64,000 bases of DNA from Pyxicephalus adspersus (GCF_032062135.1 NC_092869.1:43656293-43720292), one strand, 5' to 3'. Counted from the first letter of the stretch, positions 1 to 12,270 are shown. The notes: generated from the sequence alone by a model not told the origin. Numbers and translations: made by a program.

Positions 1-1206
1 GGCCACTAAACCTAAATAAAAGCTGTTCTATATAAAATATTTCCTGATACTCATTCCATGTACAGATTGTTCCCTCCTCCTTCTGTCATAAATCACAAAA
101 TAAAATCAATTAAAAAATAAATAAAATTGTTTTCGCTGGTGGATTTTTATGCAGAATTTTAGATTTTCCTCCTGTAGCGCTTTTGGCCGCACCATACAGA
201 AAACAAGTTTTTAGTCACAACTTTTAAAATTGACAAACGGGCCGCAATAAACAGAGCGGCGGGGAGATGTTTAGTGAGTGTAAAATGGGAATTTCTACAT
301 TATGTTTGTGAAATGCAGAACATTAATAAGCCAGTCCATAAAGCCAGGGGGAGGACTTCTAAATTGGGGGGTGTTGTATGAAAAAAAAAAAGTAGATTAA
401 AAGCCGCGTTCTCCCTCCTTCTGCCGTTAATATAGAGGACAAGACGGGATTTTGCTGGTTCACATTTTATTTTGGTTTTATGGAGCCGTGCGGCCTTCTC
501 GGAAGAGTTTGTTGTAACAGGTTAATTTCCCCACTTGATGTAAATTGCTTTTTTTTATTAGGCGGGAAGTGTGATAAACAATGCTTAGCGCTGCATTCAG
601 AGTCCTGCTGAGGTCCACGCTCTGTTCTAACACTAAAAGGAATAATGGAGAATTATTCATCAATATTCATCAAAACACCACTAATGTATCCACAGACTGT
701 TATCCAGCCATATAAACAAGAACGCCGTGTCAGTACATGGGGGTATTTATGTCTCCGTATATTGCTAATCCGTAGGGTCTGTAAATACGACATCTTCAGC
801 TGTGTCAGTAAAAGTTCATTGTAGATCTGAAAATGAATAATAAAATATATATTCACTGGAGTCCAACATCTGTTATTCCTGTCTCTGGTACCTGGATGAA
901 CAGCCTTATATTTTATTTGCAAATTGTGTCTTCTAGCACACAGACACACAAAGAAGCTGATACTCCTTCGGGTGAAATCTTTATTTTTGGCTCCAGTTAG
1001 AATAGTAGAAATACAATTTTTCTGGGTCCTAATCCCTACAATGAGTACAATCCAGTTCAGGTGAGCACACCACACAGGGTGGGACTGGGAACCTTGACCT
1101 GTGGGTCAAACACAACCAATTTTTTAATGGCCAAATTTTAAGTGTGTCATTATGTCTCATTGATTGGTGAATTTGGTGGAAGGTGGGATGTTCCCAAAAG
1201 GTCATG
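1..1206. other. unique AT-rich DNA, no feature recognised
   Basis: Contains A/T-rich sequence with short homopolymers and no open frame that has coding character. No terminal inverted repeat, tandem repeat or splice-site pair stands out on either strand. Confidence 0.6.
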
Positions 1207-1207
1207 G

Positions 1208-1673
1208 TTAAAGCAAACCTATCACCAGAAGTTTTGCTTTATATAAAAAGATTTTCTAAATTAAAAAAAGTTTAAAATAAAGGAAGCCACTCCCCTTCTC
1301 TTTTTAGCACTGTAGCGGTAAAGACTGAATAGGAGCACAAAGCCTTCTGGAGACTTATCTCAGGAGGCTTCAGGCTTCTTCTTCTGGGGTAGTGCAGATA
1401 GGGGCTTTTCCTTGCAATGTTAAAATAAAGTGCAGATCTTATGCATGGGCAGTGAGATTGGCACTCTTTTTCTGATCTTGTGCCTGCGCAATGTGAGACC
1501 AGGTGATGTAGCCAGAAGAAGAAAGAACATGGCGGCACCTGGAGTTTCCTGCGCGTTGGTAAGAAGGAGGATTCTAGGACATAGGAACCATTCGAGGACA
1601 GCTCCCGAGGGATCGGGGGCTCTGCAGAAGTAAAGGTGTGTGGTGTTTGTTATTTTTTCTGACAGTTCCTTTG
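1208..1673. mobile_element. possible TTAA-type MITE
   Basis: The left edge reads TTAAAGCAAACCTATCACC, and the right edge read on the other strand is CAAAGGAACTGTCAG. These resemble the ends of the better-preserved element at 27418-27824 (AAAGNGNNCCTGTCAC). TTAA is the target site of piggyBac and Kolobok elements, but no transposase is present and the right end has indels relative to the left. The assignment is an inference from the ends only. Confidence 0.3.
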
Positions 1674-1786
1674 TATACCTACCTTTGTATATCAGCATAT
1701 GGCCATATGACATCCCAGAACCACAAGGAAGTCATGCTGGAAGACCTCCCTACACCAGGTAGGGAAAAGTCTCCATTGAGGGTCTA

Positions 1787-1925
1787 TTTATAAAGCAGTT
1801 ATTGCGGCTTCCATTGAAACATACTCTGGTGGAAAATCATTTATTGTCATTGAAACACAAGGATCTGAAGAATTCTCCACCAGGGCATGTTTCAATGAAT
1901 GCCAGATTCACTGCTTTACATATTA
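1787..1925. mobile_element. palindromic MITE (hairpin)
   Basis: The left arm (about 1787-1838) and right arm (about 1872-1923) are inverted copies. Both read TAAAGCAGT, then a short diverged stretch, then CATTGAAACAT, then CTGGTGGA, on opposite strands. The unpaired centre is about 35 bp. No coding sequence is present. This architecture is that of a non-autonomous foldback DNA transposon; the superfamily is not determinable. Confidence 0.65.
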
Positions 1926-2284
1926 GTATTGGCCCTGATATTGATGGATCTGTCCAAGTCTTGTGCTCCCTGGATACTGCTTTACTGAAAAAGTGACCAC
2001 TGACCATGAAGACTTTTTCCCCACACCAGTGGTCTGGGATCCCTTTTTTAGTGCTGATGCTGGATTTTTCTTTGGGGTTTCCCCAGTAGACACCAAAGCT
2101 GGGTACAACATCCAAAATGAGGGGTGACGGTTGAAAGTGTAGCGAGGAAGCTCTTGGGTTTGGGATACAAATAAGTCCACCCAATGGATGATCCTTCAAG
2201 CCACGGTTTCTACATTGTCACCCCGTTCTTATGATTTTCCAGTAATCCCAGCACATTTGCACCCAGTGGACAGACCAAGTATGT

Positions 2285-3595
2285 GCATGTAGGTGGTAGG
2301 TATGATGTGTGGGGATTGATGTAGGGAGTAGAGGTGATGGGTGGTGATTGATTTAGGGAGTAGGGTTGATATGTGGGATTGATGAAGGGGGTAGGGGAAT
2401 GTGTGGGAATTGAAGAATGCGGTAGGAGTTATGTGTAGGGATTGAAGTATGGAGTAGGGGTTATGTGTGGGGCATGAAATAGGGGGTAGGGGTGATGGGT
2501 GGTGATTGATTTTAGGGGGTAGGGGGGATGTGTAGGGATTGATGTAGGGGGTAGAGGTGATGGGTGGTGATTGATTTAGGGAGTAGGTGTGATGTGTGGG
2601 ATTGATGAAGGGGGTAGGGGTGGTGATGTGTGGGATTGATGAAGGGGGTAGGGGTGATGTGTGGGGGTTTATGAAGGAAGTATGGGATGTGTGGGAATTG
2701 AAGAATGGGGTAGGCGTTATGTGTAGGGATTGAAGTATGGAGTGGGGGTTAAGTGTGGAGCATAAAATAGGGGGTAGGGGTGATGTGTAGAGATTGAAGT
2801 AAGAGGTAGGGGTAATATGTAGGGATTGAAGTATGGAGTGGGGGTTATGTGTGGAGATTGATATAGGGGGTAGGGGTGATGGGTAGTGATTGATTTTAGG
2901 GGGTAGGGGTGATGTTTGGGGATTGATGTAGGGGGTAAGGGTGGTGTTTGGGGATTGATGGGGATTGATGTAGGGGGTAAGGGTGATGTATGGGGTTGAT
3001 ATAGGGGATAGGGGTGATGTTTGGGGATTGATGTAGGGGGTAAGGGTGATGTTTGGGGATTGATGGGGATTGATGTAGGGGGTAGGGGTGATGTGTGGGG
3101 TTGATATAGGGGATAGGGGTGATGTTTGGGGATTGATGTAGGGGGTAGGGGTGATGTNNNNNNNNNNNNNNNNNNNNNNNNNNNNNNNNNNNNNNNNNNN
3201 NNNNNNNNNNNNNNNNNNNNNNNNNNNNNNNNNNNNNNNNNNNNNNNNNNNNNNNNNNNNNNNNNNNNNNNNNNNNNNNNNNNNNNNNNNNNNNNNNNNN
3301 NNNNNNNNNNNNNNNNNNNNNNNNNNNNNNNNNNNNNNNNNNNNNNNNNNNNNNNNNNNNNNNNNNNNNNNNNNNNNNNNNNNNNNNNNNNTTGGGGATT
3401 GATGTAGGGGGTAAGGGTGATGTTTGGGGATTGAAGTAGGGGGTAAGGGTGATGTTTGGGGATTGATGGGGATTGATGTAGGGGGTAAGGGTGATGTGTG
3501 GGGTTGATATAGGGGATAGGGGTGATGTTTGGGGATTGTTGTAGGGGGTAAGGGTGATGTGTAGGGAGTGAAGTAGGGTTAAGAGTGATGTTAGG
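2285..3595 (+). repeat. G-rich minisatellite, ~32-bp unit
   Basis: The tandem unit reads roughly GGGTGATGTTTGGGG then ATTGATGTAGGGGGTAA, about 32 bp. The left part (2285-2900) is diverged and the right part is more uniform, with a 105-bp higher-order unit: GGGGATTGATGGGG recurs at 2950, 3055 and 3458. The + strand is strongly purine-rich with many G3-G5 runs. An assembly gap (3158-3391) interrupts it. Open frames across it on the minus strand are products of repetition. Confidence 0.93.
3158..3391. other. assembly gap (234 N)
   Basis: A run of N inside the G-rich minisatellite. The true length is unknown because the gap sits in tandem sequence. Confidence 0.99.
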
Positions 3596-3599
3596 TGAA

Positions 3600-5808
3600 G
3601 TGGACCTGAACTCAACAAGTTAAACTTTGTTAAGTTAAAGTGAGCTCTAGAATTTGGGAATTTTGAAGCTTATATGACATTTTAGCAAATCGCCTACATC
3701 TGCTTTAATTATCTCCGAGCTGCAGCAGCCAGCTGACATGACCTGAACATCAGGGGTTTGTTGGAACGGACAGTTAAACAAGCCATTTCCTAAGATTTTA
3801 CCATTTAGAAAATGTAAAGGAATTGGTAAGCTCCCTCATTATCACTGAACGGTGGAAAAGGATTATTTGTAGACATTTAGCAGATGGTGCAGTTGTGTTG
3901 CAGTTTTTGGAAGGCGCTGAGATACAACAAGCAGCATCTTCTGGGTGATTGGCTGCTCAACCACCTCCATAGACAAAGCTGCTCCCAGAAGGATGAAATT
4001 GGGCAGCTGATGACCAAACCATAAACCAAGATTCATCCTTCCTGGAGAATAAGAACATTTTGGGAACACTGCCACCCCTTTATATAACTCAATTTGATAA
4101 AAATTAGGGAAATGTTTTGCATTGAAAAGGGGAAAAGTGTAATTGAACAAAGATAAAGCTTCTTGCTAAACTTTAGGAAAAGCTCCAACTATATACAAAG
4201 TTGGAGATGTAAAACTTTTGGAGTTTTTGAAAGGTCATTAGCCCTCTATGACTGAATGAGCACCTTTTCATCATTGCGGGCAGCACACAGGGGCAGGTCA
4301 GTGGTCCGCCTAATATAACTTTACAATATTAAAAATGTGACTTTGTATAGTCAGAGAGGAGAATTCTGGGTAAAAGAGGTAATACGAGGATCCAGGTGCC
4401 AGCTGGAGAGCTGGAGGACCGGCCTCAATTAATTGGTAAAAAATTAATTCCAGCCCCCCCCAGCACCCACCCTAATTTATTAGCAGTTCTTGCTGATTCT
4501 GCGGGTCACCTCACAAAGGCAGATTCATTATTGCAATTAAAACTTGATGGTGATTTAAGGATAATGAGTAGTTAATATTCATGAGCTTCAGACTCCATAT
4601 ACAGAAACGGGGAGAGGCGGATTGTTTGATTGCACCCTGAATTTAATTATAGGTGAAGATCCTTGTGAGTCATATTTTACACATCATCTGATTTGCCTTG
4701 AGGGGAAAGAAACAGGTCAACCGAGAACCATTAAATACCAGAAAATCTGCTCAAAGAAAGAAAAATGGAGCGGTAAGAGTTCTCCCAACTCATCACTGAT
4801 GTTCTTCATGCAGCCGGTCCTCCATGATATATGGGTGCTTAATTCCATACACTGAGACTCCCATTTCCTGACCCAGCAGTTATTTTGTTTTTTCATAACC
4901 CCACTTGCTGACCAAGGATGGTTTTAGACAAGATAGGGCAAAAAGGAAAAAGGGGCCCAAATGCATTTCATGGTTCTGCCACTATGCCAATTGGGTCCCT
5001 CGAGAAAGTCTATTGCAATGCAACCACGTTTCTAGACATGTTCATGAATTTTATACCTAAACACGTTACCTTTCCCTAATGCCTGAAATATGAAACTGTC
5101 AGACAGGTGGATGGTACACAGACAATGTGATTTAGTGCTGGCTCTCTATCATCTATCTCATATGATGACATATACAATACACACATTTATATATGATATT
5201 TACATTTTTAGCCCCGAGCCCTTCTAAATCAGAGGGTTGGCGAGGAGTGCGGTGATCGGACCATGTTTTCCATTTTTACAATATCGTGTATGCGCAGCGT
5301 TTTATGATCTGTGTAATTGGAAGTGTGTTCCCAGTGCCGTATAAGAACCACATCAAATGAATTTAAGCTGCAGAGATTAAAGATGAGAAACAGACTGTAT
5401 TTCTGCGGCACATAAAAATGTTCCACAAGTAAAAGAAATTAAACTACTAATCCCTTTAAATACCCAGAATTCTCCCTGGCTGGGAAGTGCAAGAAAGTCA
5501 GCGAGTGGAGCCATTGCAGATGAATATTCTCCTCCTGCTGATGGTCAGTGCAATGATCATCAATCAGTTCCATTGGAACCATCAGAATGCATCACCAGCA
5601 GCATGACGCTTGTCAAGATCCTCACTGCAGGTGTATCATTTAATATTTATGTAAATCCTGACAGTTATCTCCTATTTCTCCAGTTTGGTCTGTTAAATAT
5701 AAAAATGAAAGAGTGCTATTCTGCTGATCAGTGCAAGAAGTACCGGCTGATCCTGCCCAAAAGTCTGAATGCAGGCTGAATGAAGTGGGGGAGTGGGGGA
5801 GTTTTCTT
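3600..5808. other. unique DNA, no feature recognised
   Basis: About 2.2 kb with no recognised repeat, no convincing exon and no long open frame. An A/T-rich stretch around 5150-5210 is low complexity. Confidence 0.55.
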
Positions 5809-5810
5809 TA

Positions 5811-5955
5811 AATATTATAATTATTAAACAGTATTTATTTAGAGACAACATATTACGCAGCGCTGTACATTATATAGGGGTTGCAAATGATAGACAGATA
5901 CAGACAGTGACACAGGAGGAGGAGAGGACCCTGCCCCGAAGAGCTTACAATCTAA
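5811..5955 (-). mobile_element. L2-type LINE 3' end, 5'-truncated
   Basis: Read on the minus strand this is AGATTGTAAGCTCTTCGGGG, a pyrimidine-rich middle, TGTCTGTATCTGTCT, and a tail with AGCGCTGCGTAATATGTTG followed by a TAAATA-rich end. The same 3' end is attached to reverse-transcriptase C-terminal coding at 40326-40650, which identifies the family as a LINE. Only the last ~150 bp are present, typical of incomplete reverse transcription. Confidence 0.8.
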
Positions 5956-6082
5956 GATACTAAGTTCGGTCCTAGGGTGACAACTCTACTCTTCCGTAGA
6001 TACAATATGATGATCAGGGTCACCCAAGGACAGAAAGTGGCAAGATTGGCAAAGAAAAAGCAATTCACCCAGTGTGCACCCA

Positions 6083-6581
6083 CTGGGAATCAGGGGTTGG
6101 AACTTGAGTTGTGCAACCTGGACTTGAGACCCACTTAAGTCACCTAATAAACTACTTGCGACTCAACTTGGGGGTTTTGTCCAGTGACTTGCAAATCGAC
6201 TTGCAGTGAGTCTTCTGTAACACCGCCTTCCTCCCCGCCTTCCTTGCATTCTAAGTCCAGGGCTTTCTCCTCTGACAGCTGAAGGGGCTGGGGAGGAAGG
6301 TGGTGTTACAGGAGCCTCACTGCCTTTCTCTCCGTCCCCTTTAGCTGTCAGCGGAGAAAGCAGAACTTAGTGGACTTAGAATGCAAGGGATGCGGGGAGG
6401 AAGACAGTATAACAGACTAAGTACAATTTGCAAACGACTTGATAAATGAGGTGACTTGATTTGGGACTCAACTTGGAGGAATTCTTGGTGACTTGCGACT
6501 TGACTTGGGACTTAGTGTCAATGACTTGGGACTTGACTTAGACTTGAAGGGTGACGACTTAGTCCAACCTCTGCTGGTAAA
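6083..6581. mobile_element. hAT-type foldback MITE with 8-bp target duplication
   Basis: The element (6091-6573) starts CAGGGGTTGGA, and its other end read on the minus strand is CAGAGGTTGGA, the CAG-type ends of the hAT superfamily. It is flanked by CTGGGAAT (6083-6090) and CTGGTAAA (6574-6581), matching at 6 of 8 positions. Inside are degenerate ACTTG/CAAGT repeats near both ends. A long internal inverted repeat has arms about 6219-6300 and 6329-6413 carrying CTTGCATTCTAAGTCC on opposite strands. No transposase is encoded. Confidence 0.75.
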
Positions 6582-7850
6582 GTGAAGCAGCTTGGCCCGG
6601 TAAATGTATCTGGGAGAATGTGAAACAAAGTTACATTCTGCAATTCTTCTACAAATGTCTCATTATATCATGCAGACTCTCCCTCTTCTTCCTGTCTTTT
6701 ATTCTGTCCCTGCCTCTCCGTCTCTATTCTCACTGTCCCATCAAATCAGAATGAGTTTTATTGGCAGGACCAAGGATCATCTTGGAGTTGCCAAAAAAAT
6801 GAAAGATGGGGATTATAAGAGGGGTTCAGTTCTGGGCTATAGAGGAGGGGTAAGTAGTCTATAGTCATCATATTTATGCCCCTCTTAGTCTGTGGCACGC
6901 TGTGACATATTGTTCAGCAATTGTCATTGTAAATTCCTCTGTCTTCAGGAGAATGTAGAGTTTCATCTCCAAGGACCTTAAACTGGCTGTAAAGTCCATC
7001 AGCTTCTTCAAATATTTCTCCCACATTGCTTTATACTTGTGGGAATATAGCAGAAAGTAATCCTTGTCCTCTGGTGTCGCCACCCAAATCCGATTTCCAG
7101 GTTGTGAGCTCAGGACTTGTCTTTAGGGTTTTGGAGATTTGCCAGACATGGAGGCAGTTTATGACCTCTTTACATTGATGGTTACATGGCTAACATGTAA
7201 TGTGACTTGTTCATCCATCCACTTAGTACTTGGAAATGGTTGATCCAATCTGGGCTCATGTCAGCTCTGTGGATTTGCATTTGGGGTGAGCAGGTAGCTG
7301 ATGATTTTGATGTTCAATATATGCAGCAAGGTTTAATGGTGATATGAGTTTGGGCGGCTGTTCCGTAGGTAACCCCAATAACACAGCATCTCTGTATCAA
7401 AACCTGTAATGGGAACATACCCAGCTTAGCCCACCAAACACAGTTTGGGGTATTCTGATTTGGATTAGGAGAAGGTACTTCCAGGTGGACATTTTTTGCT
7501 GAGCTGACTTCTCATGTATATTGATCTGGATAGCTGACAAGGCCCCATATTTTATTGTCATAATAGGATTGGGGTGATGACCCTGTCAAAGACTTTTCGT
7601 TGGACTTTCACCTATGGTTTGAAGTGGTGCAGTTGTGTCTTGATGGCTCAGAAAGTTCAGTAAGCCTTATCTTTCAGTGCCTCCATGGCTGGTCTACAAC
7701 TTCCATATTTATTTCTAGACCAAGAAATGTACATTTGTTCTGCTAAGTGTATTTTCTTTCTCTTCTTTTTCCCTTTTCCTTCTTTCTCCCCTTCTCTCCC
7801 TCTCTCGTTTTTTCTCATTTTTTAAAGTTTTTATAATGTAAAACTTTCCA
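6582..7850. other. unique DNA with a pyrimidine tract
   Basis: No gene or recognised repeat. A C/T-rich tract of about 80 bp lies at 7745-7825, without a convincing exon behind it. Confidence 0.5.
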
Positions 7851-7854
7851 GCAA

Positions 7855-8580
7855 TGGAGTGAGAGAGGTGCCGACCTCACATGGCCAAGCGATAAGAAAT
7901 ATATGCGCTGGTTATTTTATCCTGCACCCTGCAGGCTCAGAGAAAGAGAACGTTCAGATTTCAGATCTGCATGACATCGATGCGACTTACATCAAAGCAG
8001 GAAAAAAAAAACTTTCCACAAGCAGGCCGAGCGGAATATCACTTAACACGAACGGGCGCGCTGTCCATTATAATATTCCTCTCTCTCCTTTGAGATCTCT
8101 GCGAACTGCTTCCCTCCAGATAACAATCAGATACTGAGAATGAAAGGCGAGCGAAATGAATAGTTTGAAGCGGTGACACAACATGACGGAGATAATTCCT
8201 ATTCAGGAGGCCACAATGGACGCTCGGCGCTCTCCTCTCTCCTCCGGTGTCTCTTGGAAATTTGCAGTTTCTGCTGGCGGCGGATATTGGTGGCTTTTAG
8301 CCGGCCTTGGCAGCGGAGATTTTATGCAAAGTTTTCTCAGAATAAGCTCAGGTTGTATTGTCAGATAATTTGAGGGATTATTTTGGTCCTAACGCCCTTG
8401 TTGGGGTTGTAATTATTTCTGCAAACAGAACTGCACAATATTTACAGATCAGTGGTCAGACACGCAATGTTCAGTGGGAAGGAAAGCTGTGTCTGCACCT
8501 TGACAGCTTACAGTGTGATAAAGCAACAAGCCTTTGTTTTATAATCAGTGGCCTGGAAATGGGGAAAATATAGGAGACGT
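7855..8580. other. repeat-free, CpG-retaining segment
   Basis: The segment lacks repeats and keeps many CpGs (for example around 8030-8060 and 8215-8320), unlike its neighbours. A conserved regulatory element is possible but cannot be shown without alignment. Short open frames here have no recognised domain. Confidence 0.25.
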
Positions 8581-8609
8581 GGCTTAGAAAGCCAGATGCT
8601 ATATCCCAA

Positions 8610-9165
8610 GGTAGGTGATGAACAAGTTAAGTAGCAAGAAGCATCCCAATTGGCTGGTGACTGTTAAGCTACGTACACACTTCCAATTATTATCGTCGGA
8701 AAACAAACGATGAACGTTCCTGCACGATATATATGAACGATCGTATAGCACCGATACTGCACATAGAGGTAACGACACGATCGTTCGTAGATATTGTACA
8801 CACAATAGATACGATCGTTTAAGCGATAGAGGAACTATGTGCACGACAGGAAAGTGAACGGACGTTCGTTCATCACGCATGCTCTGAACATGGACGATCA
8901 ATGAACGACCGCACACACGAACGATGTTCAACGATCGTCGTCCAATCCGATCCGCCGGTCCGGTCGTTCGTTTCCAACGAGTTTCCTCGTTCGTCGGCGT
9001 CGTTGGTTACTTTTTTACGAATGATTTTTTGCCCAATCGATAGTTCGTCGTTCGATTGGAACGATAAAAATTGGAAGTGTGTACGCACCTTTAGAAGTAG
9101 TGCAAACTATACCAATCACCAACCAATAGGAATGCTGCCTGCTTTGTGCATTATCAACCTGCCCG
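8610..9165. mobile_element. inverted-repeat element split by a nested MITE
   Basis: The left arm (8610-8663) and right arm (9111-9165) are inverted copies around a shared core: AAGCATCCCAATTGGCTGGT on the + strand and, on the minus strand, CAGCATTCCTATTGGTTGGT. A third, direct copy of the core lies at 9166-9200. The arms enclose the CpG-rich element at 8664-9093. The outer element was probably one hairpin before that insertion. Confidence 0.55.
8664..9093. mobile_element. CpG-rich TTAA-type MITE, ~420 bp
   Basis: The terminal repeats match at 21 of 22 positions over ACACACTTCCAATTATTATC and the same sequence on the other strand at the right end. The left edge abuts TTAA (8664-8667) and the right edge TTTA (9090-9093), which fits a TTAA target site. 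The interior is exceptionally rich in CGATCG, GAACGA and CGTTCG words. No transposase is encoded. A Kolobok or piggyBac relative is possible; the superfamily is not settled. Confidence 0.65.
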
Positions 9166-9199
9166 GAGCTGGTGCTTGCTGCATTCCTATTGGGTAGGG

Positions 9200-9882
9200 G
9201 GTTATTAGAAGTAGAAGCACCATTTAGAAAGTGGTTAAAAAGCATGGCTGGCTGTAGGGCAAATTGGCCAATTGCCCAGGGCTCCCACTTTTTCCAGGGC
9301 CCTAAATGACAGAATGGCGGCTGGAATGCTGTGCACTTGTGGCCTCCACTTCATGTTTGCAGGATCTTTCTTGTCTGCTTCTTTAAATTTCAATACAGAC
9401 TAAAGACTGAACCCCTGGGGTTTGCTGCATATTCATGTCTGGCCACATGAACGTCATCCCTACTTTTGATATATTGTTATAGCAAGTTCAAAAGAACCTA
9501 TCAAGACAATTATATCAAAGGCATCCTATAAGTCAGCTCATGATGGAGATACCTGGAAAATTCTGCCAGAGTTCAGCTTAGCCCAGCAGGTGAACGCACG
9601 TGATTATCTGACTATCGTCCCCTGGAGCCCGGCCAGCTTTATCTCCACCAGCAAGGAGACACAAAACACTTTTCTTTACTTTATTGATAATCTAAATTAT
9701 TCACAAATAAATTATCTACTACGGCTGGTTTAAAGAACATAAAAAGCGAATCTCTCATTAATGTTTTATACTTCAGAGTCCCTGAATTGCTGCTACAAGC
9801 CGAGTTCTATAAATCAGCTGGAATGGTCCATGAATGGCTGCATAAAAAACAAAACAAGAAGTAACACGTTGTATAGCCAGAT
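9200..9882. other. unique DNA, no feature recognised
   Basis: A GGGCAAATTGGCCAATTGCC stretch at 9258-9277 is an imperfect palindrome and may be the end of another MITE, but no matching end was found. Confidence 0.4.
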
Positions 9883-9884
9883 GT

Positions 9885-10455
9885 GCAGTATGTGGCCCCC
9901 TCTATATGATGGGGTTCAGGGGTCCCCAGTGAAGGGTCCTCGTTATTCTCCATCATACAAAGACATTGAACACAATTGAGTTCTTCCAGACTTGTGGTCA
10001 CAGATTGGTGAAGACCCTATTCTCCCATGATTGTACCCCGGGTTACAAAGCCAGCTCCATAAAGACATGGGGTCACCAGTTTAGTGTGGAAGAACTCAAG
10101 TGTCCGGCACAGAGCCCTATCCTCATCCCTACTGAAAATCTTTAGGATGAATTGGAATGGTGAGCCAGGTCTTCTCATCCAACATCAGCACCTGACGTCA
10201 CCAATGGGGCAAATTCCCACAGACACCCTGCAACAATTTGTAAAAAGTCTTCCAAGAAGAATAGAGGATGTTATAGGAGGACAGCTTAAAATGAATGGCT
10301 GTAGATGGGGCTCCATAATAATGGCCAAAGGGGGGACAACTCTATATTATTAAACATTGGGAGGGGACAACTTCATATCAATGACCTTGGTTTTGGATTT
10401 GGAGCTCATATAGGTGTGATGCTCAGGGGAGCACAGACTTTTGCTCATATCATTT
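9885..10455 (+). pseudogene. Tc1/mariner-like transposase remnant (DD34E type)
   Basis: This is the C-terminal part of a Tc1-like DNA transposase, whose intact form cuts and pastes its element at TA sites. In the + frame through 10029 one reads HDCTPGYKASSIKTW, then EELKCPAQSP and PTENL. The aspartate codon at 10029-10031 and the glutamate codon at 10134-10136 are separated by 34 residues, the DD34E spacing of this family. A stop (TAG, 10143-10145) follows directly where the family continues with a DELEW motif, which is still readable beyond it, so the gene is dead. The 3' end (about 10409-10450) keeps the terminal sequence with GAGCACAGACTTTTG. The N-terminal DNA-binding half and first catalytic aspartate are missing. 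A second copy at 59277-59700 appears to share this internal deletion, so both probably come from a non-autonomous subfamily. Confidence 0.88.
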
Positions 10456-12224
10456 ATCTGAAATATCTTTTCTGTTTGACAGATTGAAGGAATTTGTAGT
10501 CTGGATTTGTGTTAAATCGAGAAGCTCGAGTACAAGTTGTCTGCATTGCCCGGCAGGGAACGAGCAGTGCTGCGGGTTGGATCTGACACACGGCCCCGTT
10601 GGGAAATTGTCACTCTCTACAAATCAGGGTCATCGCCAGCCGCGTCTTTGGTGGAATATAACTTGCATTCTGTGTAATGGCTGTTATTGCTGACCTCGGT
10701 GAATTTACTGACTCCCAATGCCATCTACATTGTTCCAGGAATTCTCTGAGCTGCAGAAACATCAAATGCCTTTTCCATTTCCATTTGATTTTTTCTTTTT
10801 TTTTTTTGTTCCATCTGGCTAATGGGTGAAGAGAAGATGGAACGCACAACGCTGCAAACACTCAAGGTTCAGCAATAATTACATCTGCCGGGGTCAGGGG
10901 GTTGATGTGGAAAAGGGCGAATTTTTGGTTAATGTACAGGAGACGGTGAAACAGGTTCAATCAGATTGAAATTCTCTGTGTCCGTCTACAATGATTCGGG
11001 TAATGGATAGCAGCGGGCGGAGAGGCGCTGCGTAAAGTGGAATCCTAATAGGAAATCTCTGCTGATGGAAGGATGGAAGCTCAGACCTTTTAAATGCTCC
11101 CACAAGGTTGTTTATTACCCGGATCCTCTGAGCGCCATCGCTTGCCACTGACAACCCAACATTGATTTCACGGTGACAACAAATTTCCTTGCATGAGAAG
11201 CATGTGATGCAAAAGCTTCAACTCAATCACAACAATCTCAGAGAAGCATGAATGTCATGTATTTTAAAATCTCCTCCTTTGTGAAAATGATTCCTCGTAG
11301 TTTTGCCCCAATTTGTCACATAATGGGAAATACAATGCAACCATCAATGGAAGGTGTGCTGCATGTAGACAGGAAGTGACCTCAAACAAGCTGCATGAAA
11401 TCAGCTTGTAATAAAAGATTACAAATGTAAAATAAAAAAAGGATATTAATGTTTTATTTAGCATATATTCATTTACAAAAACTGCAAATGTTTATGTCTT
11501 TTTGAGTAAAAATGAAAAGAAAAAGCTCACCGGTACATCAGTCAGAGAGATTGAGCTCGGCCAGATTTCTTCCTAAAACACAAAGCAATCCAGTAATGAA
11601 TTGGCCGGCACACTTCATGTCAATCTACTAATGAGCTTTATTAGACAAGCAGGATAAAAGTCATAACTCAACGCTGAGGTGTTTCAGCCAATCTCAGAGC
11701 TGGAGACAGGTAATCAGAAACAATCTAAACTCCAAAAAGCCGAGGGTGAGAGATAAAACCTGGATTTTAATACCCAAAAACATAGAAATTACAGGTTCAT
11801 TATTTTCCGCAGTAGGCTGTCTTGTCTCTCCTGGAACAAGCAAGCCATTGATTTCATGCAGTTGTATCCTGGGCCCGAGTCAGGGGGATAACACAGCCCA
11901 GCGGGTGTGTTGATGACAGCCTGGGCTCAGAGGGAGTCCATTAAACAGAGCTTAAAATCAGTCAACTCCAAACACTGGCGACACCTAGTGGCAGAAAACA
12001 ATTACTGCAGGGGGACAGCTGGGAAATGCTGGTATTGAAGCATTATTGTAGCTGTGCTTTTCATTTCTTGTTGTGACTTCGGTTTTATAAAACCACAGTA
12101 ACAAGATAAAAGTGCTTCTGCAAGAATAATTGGTATAATAATTACAATTCAATATTTTCCAAATGAAAAACAGATATAAATCACAACATGGAGCAATACA
12201 TGGCTATACAGAGAAAATGAAGAG
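10456..12224. other. unique DNA, no feature recognised
   Basis: Mostly non-repetitive. The 10860-11170 part is repeat-free with scattered CpGs. A T-run lies at about 10793-10808. No exon with paired splice sites was found. Confidence 0.5.
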
Positions 12225-12230
12225 CAAAAA

Positions 12231-12269
<39 letters not shown>

Positions 12270-12270
12270 A
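12225..12270 (+). repeat. (TAAA)n microsatellite
   Basis: About eleven uninterrupted AAAT/TAAA units, a simple tetranucleotide repeat. Confidence 0.97.

Noticed and set aside
2896..3618. Open frame of 240 codons on - with repeated H-P-Y-P-L-H-Q-S
   Set aside because: Created by the G-rich minisatellite and partly translated through N.
6604..6864. 86-codon frame
   Set aside because: Length is within chance expectation and no family is recognised.
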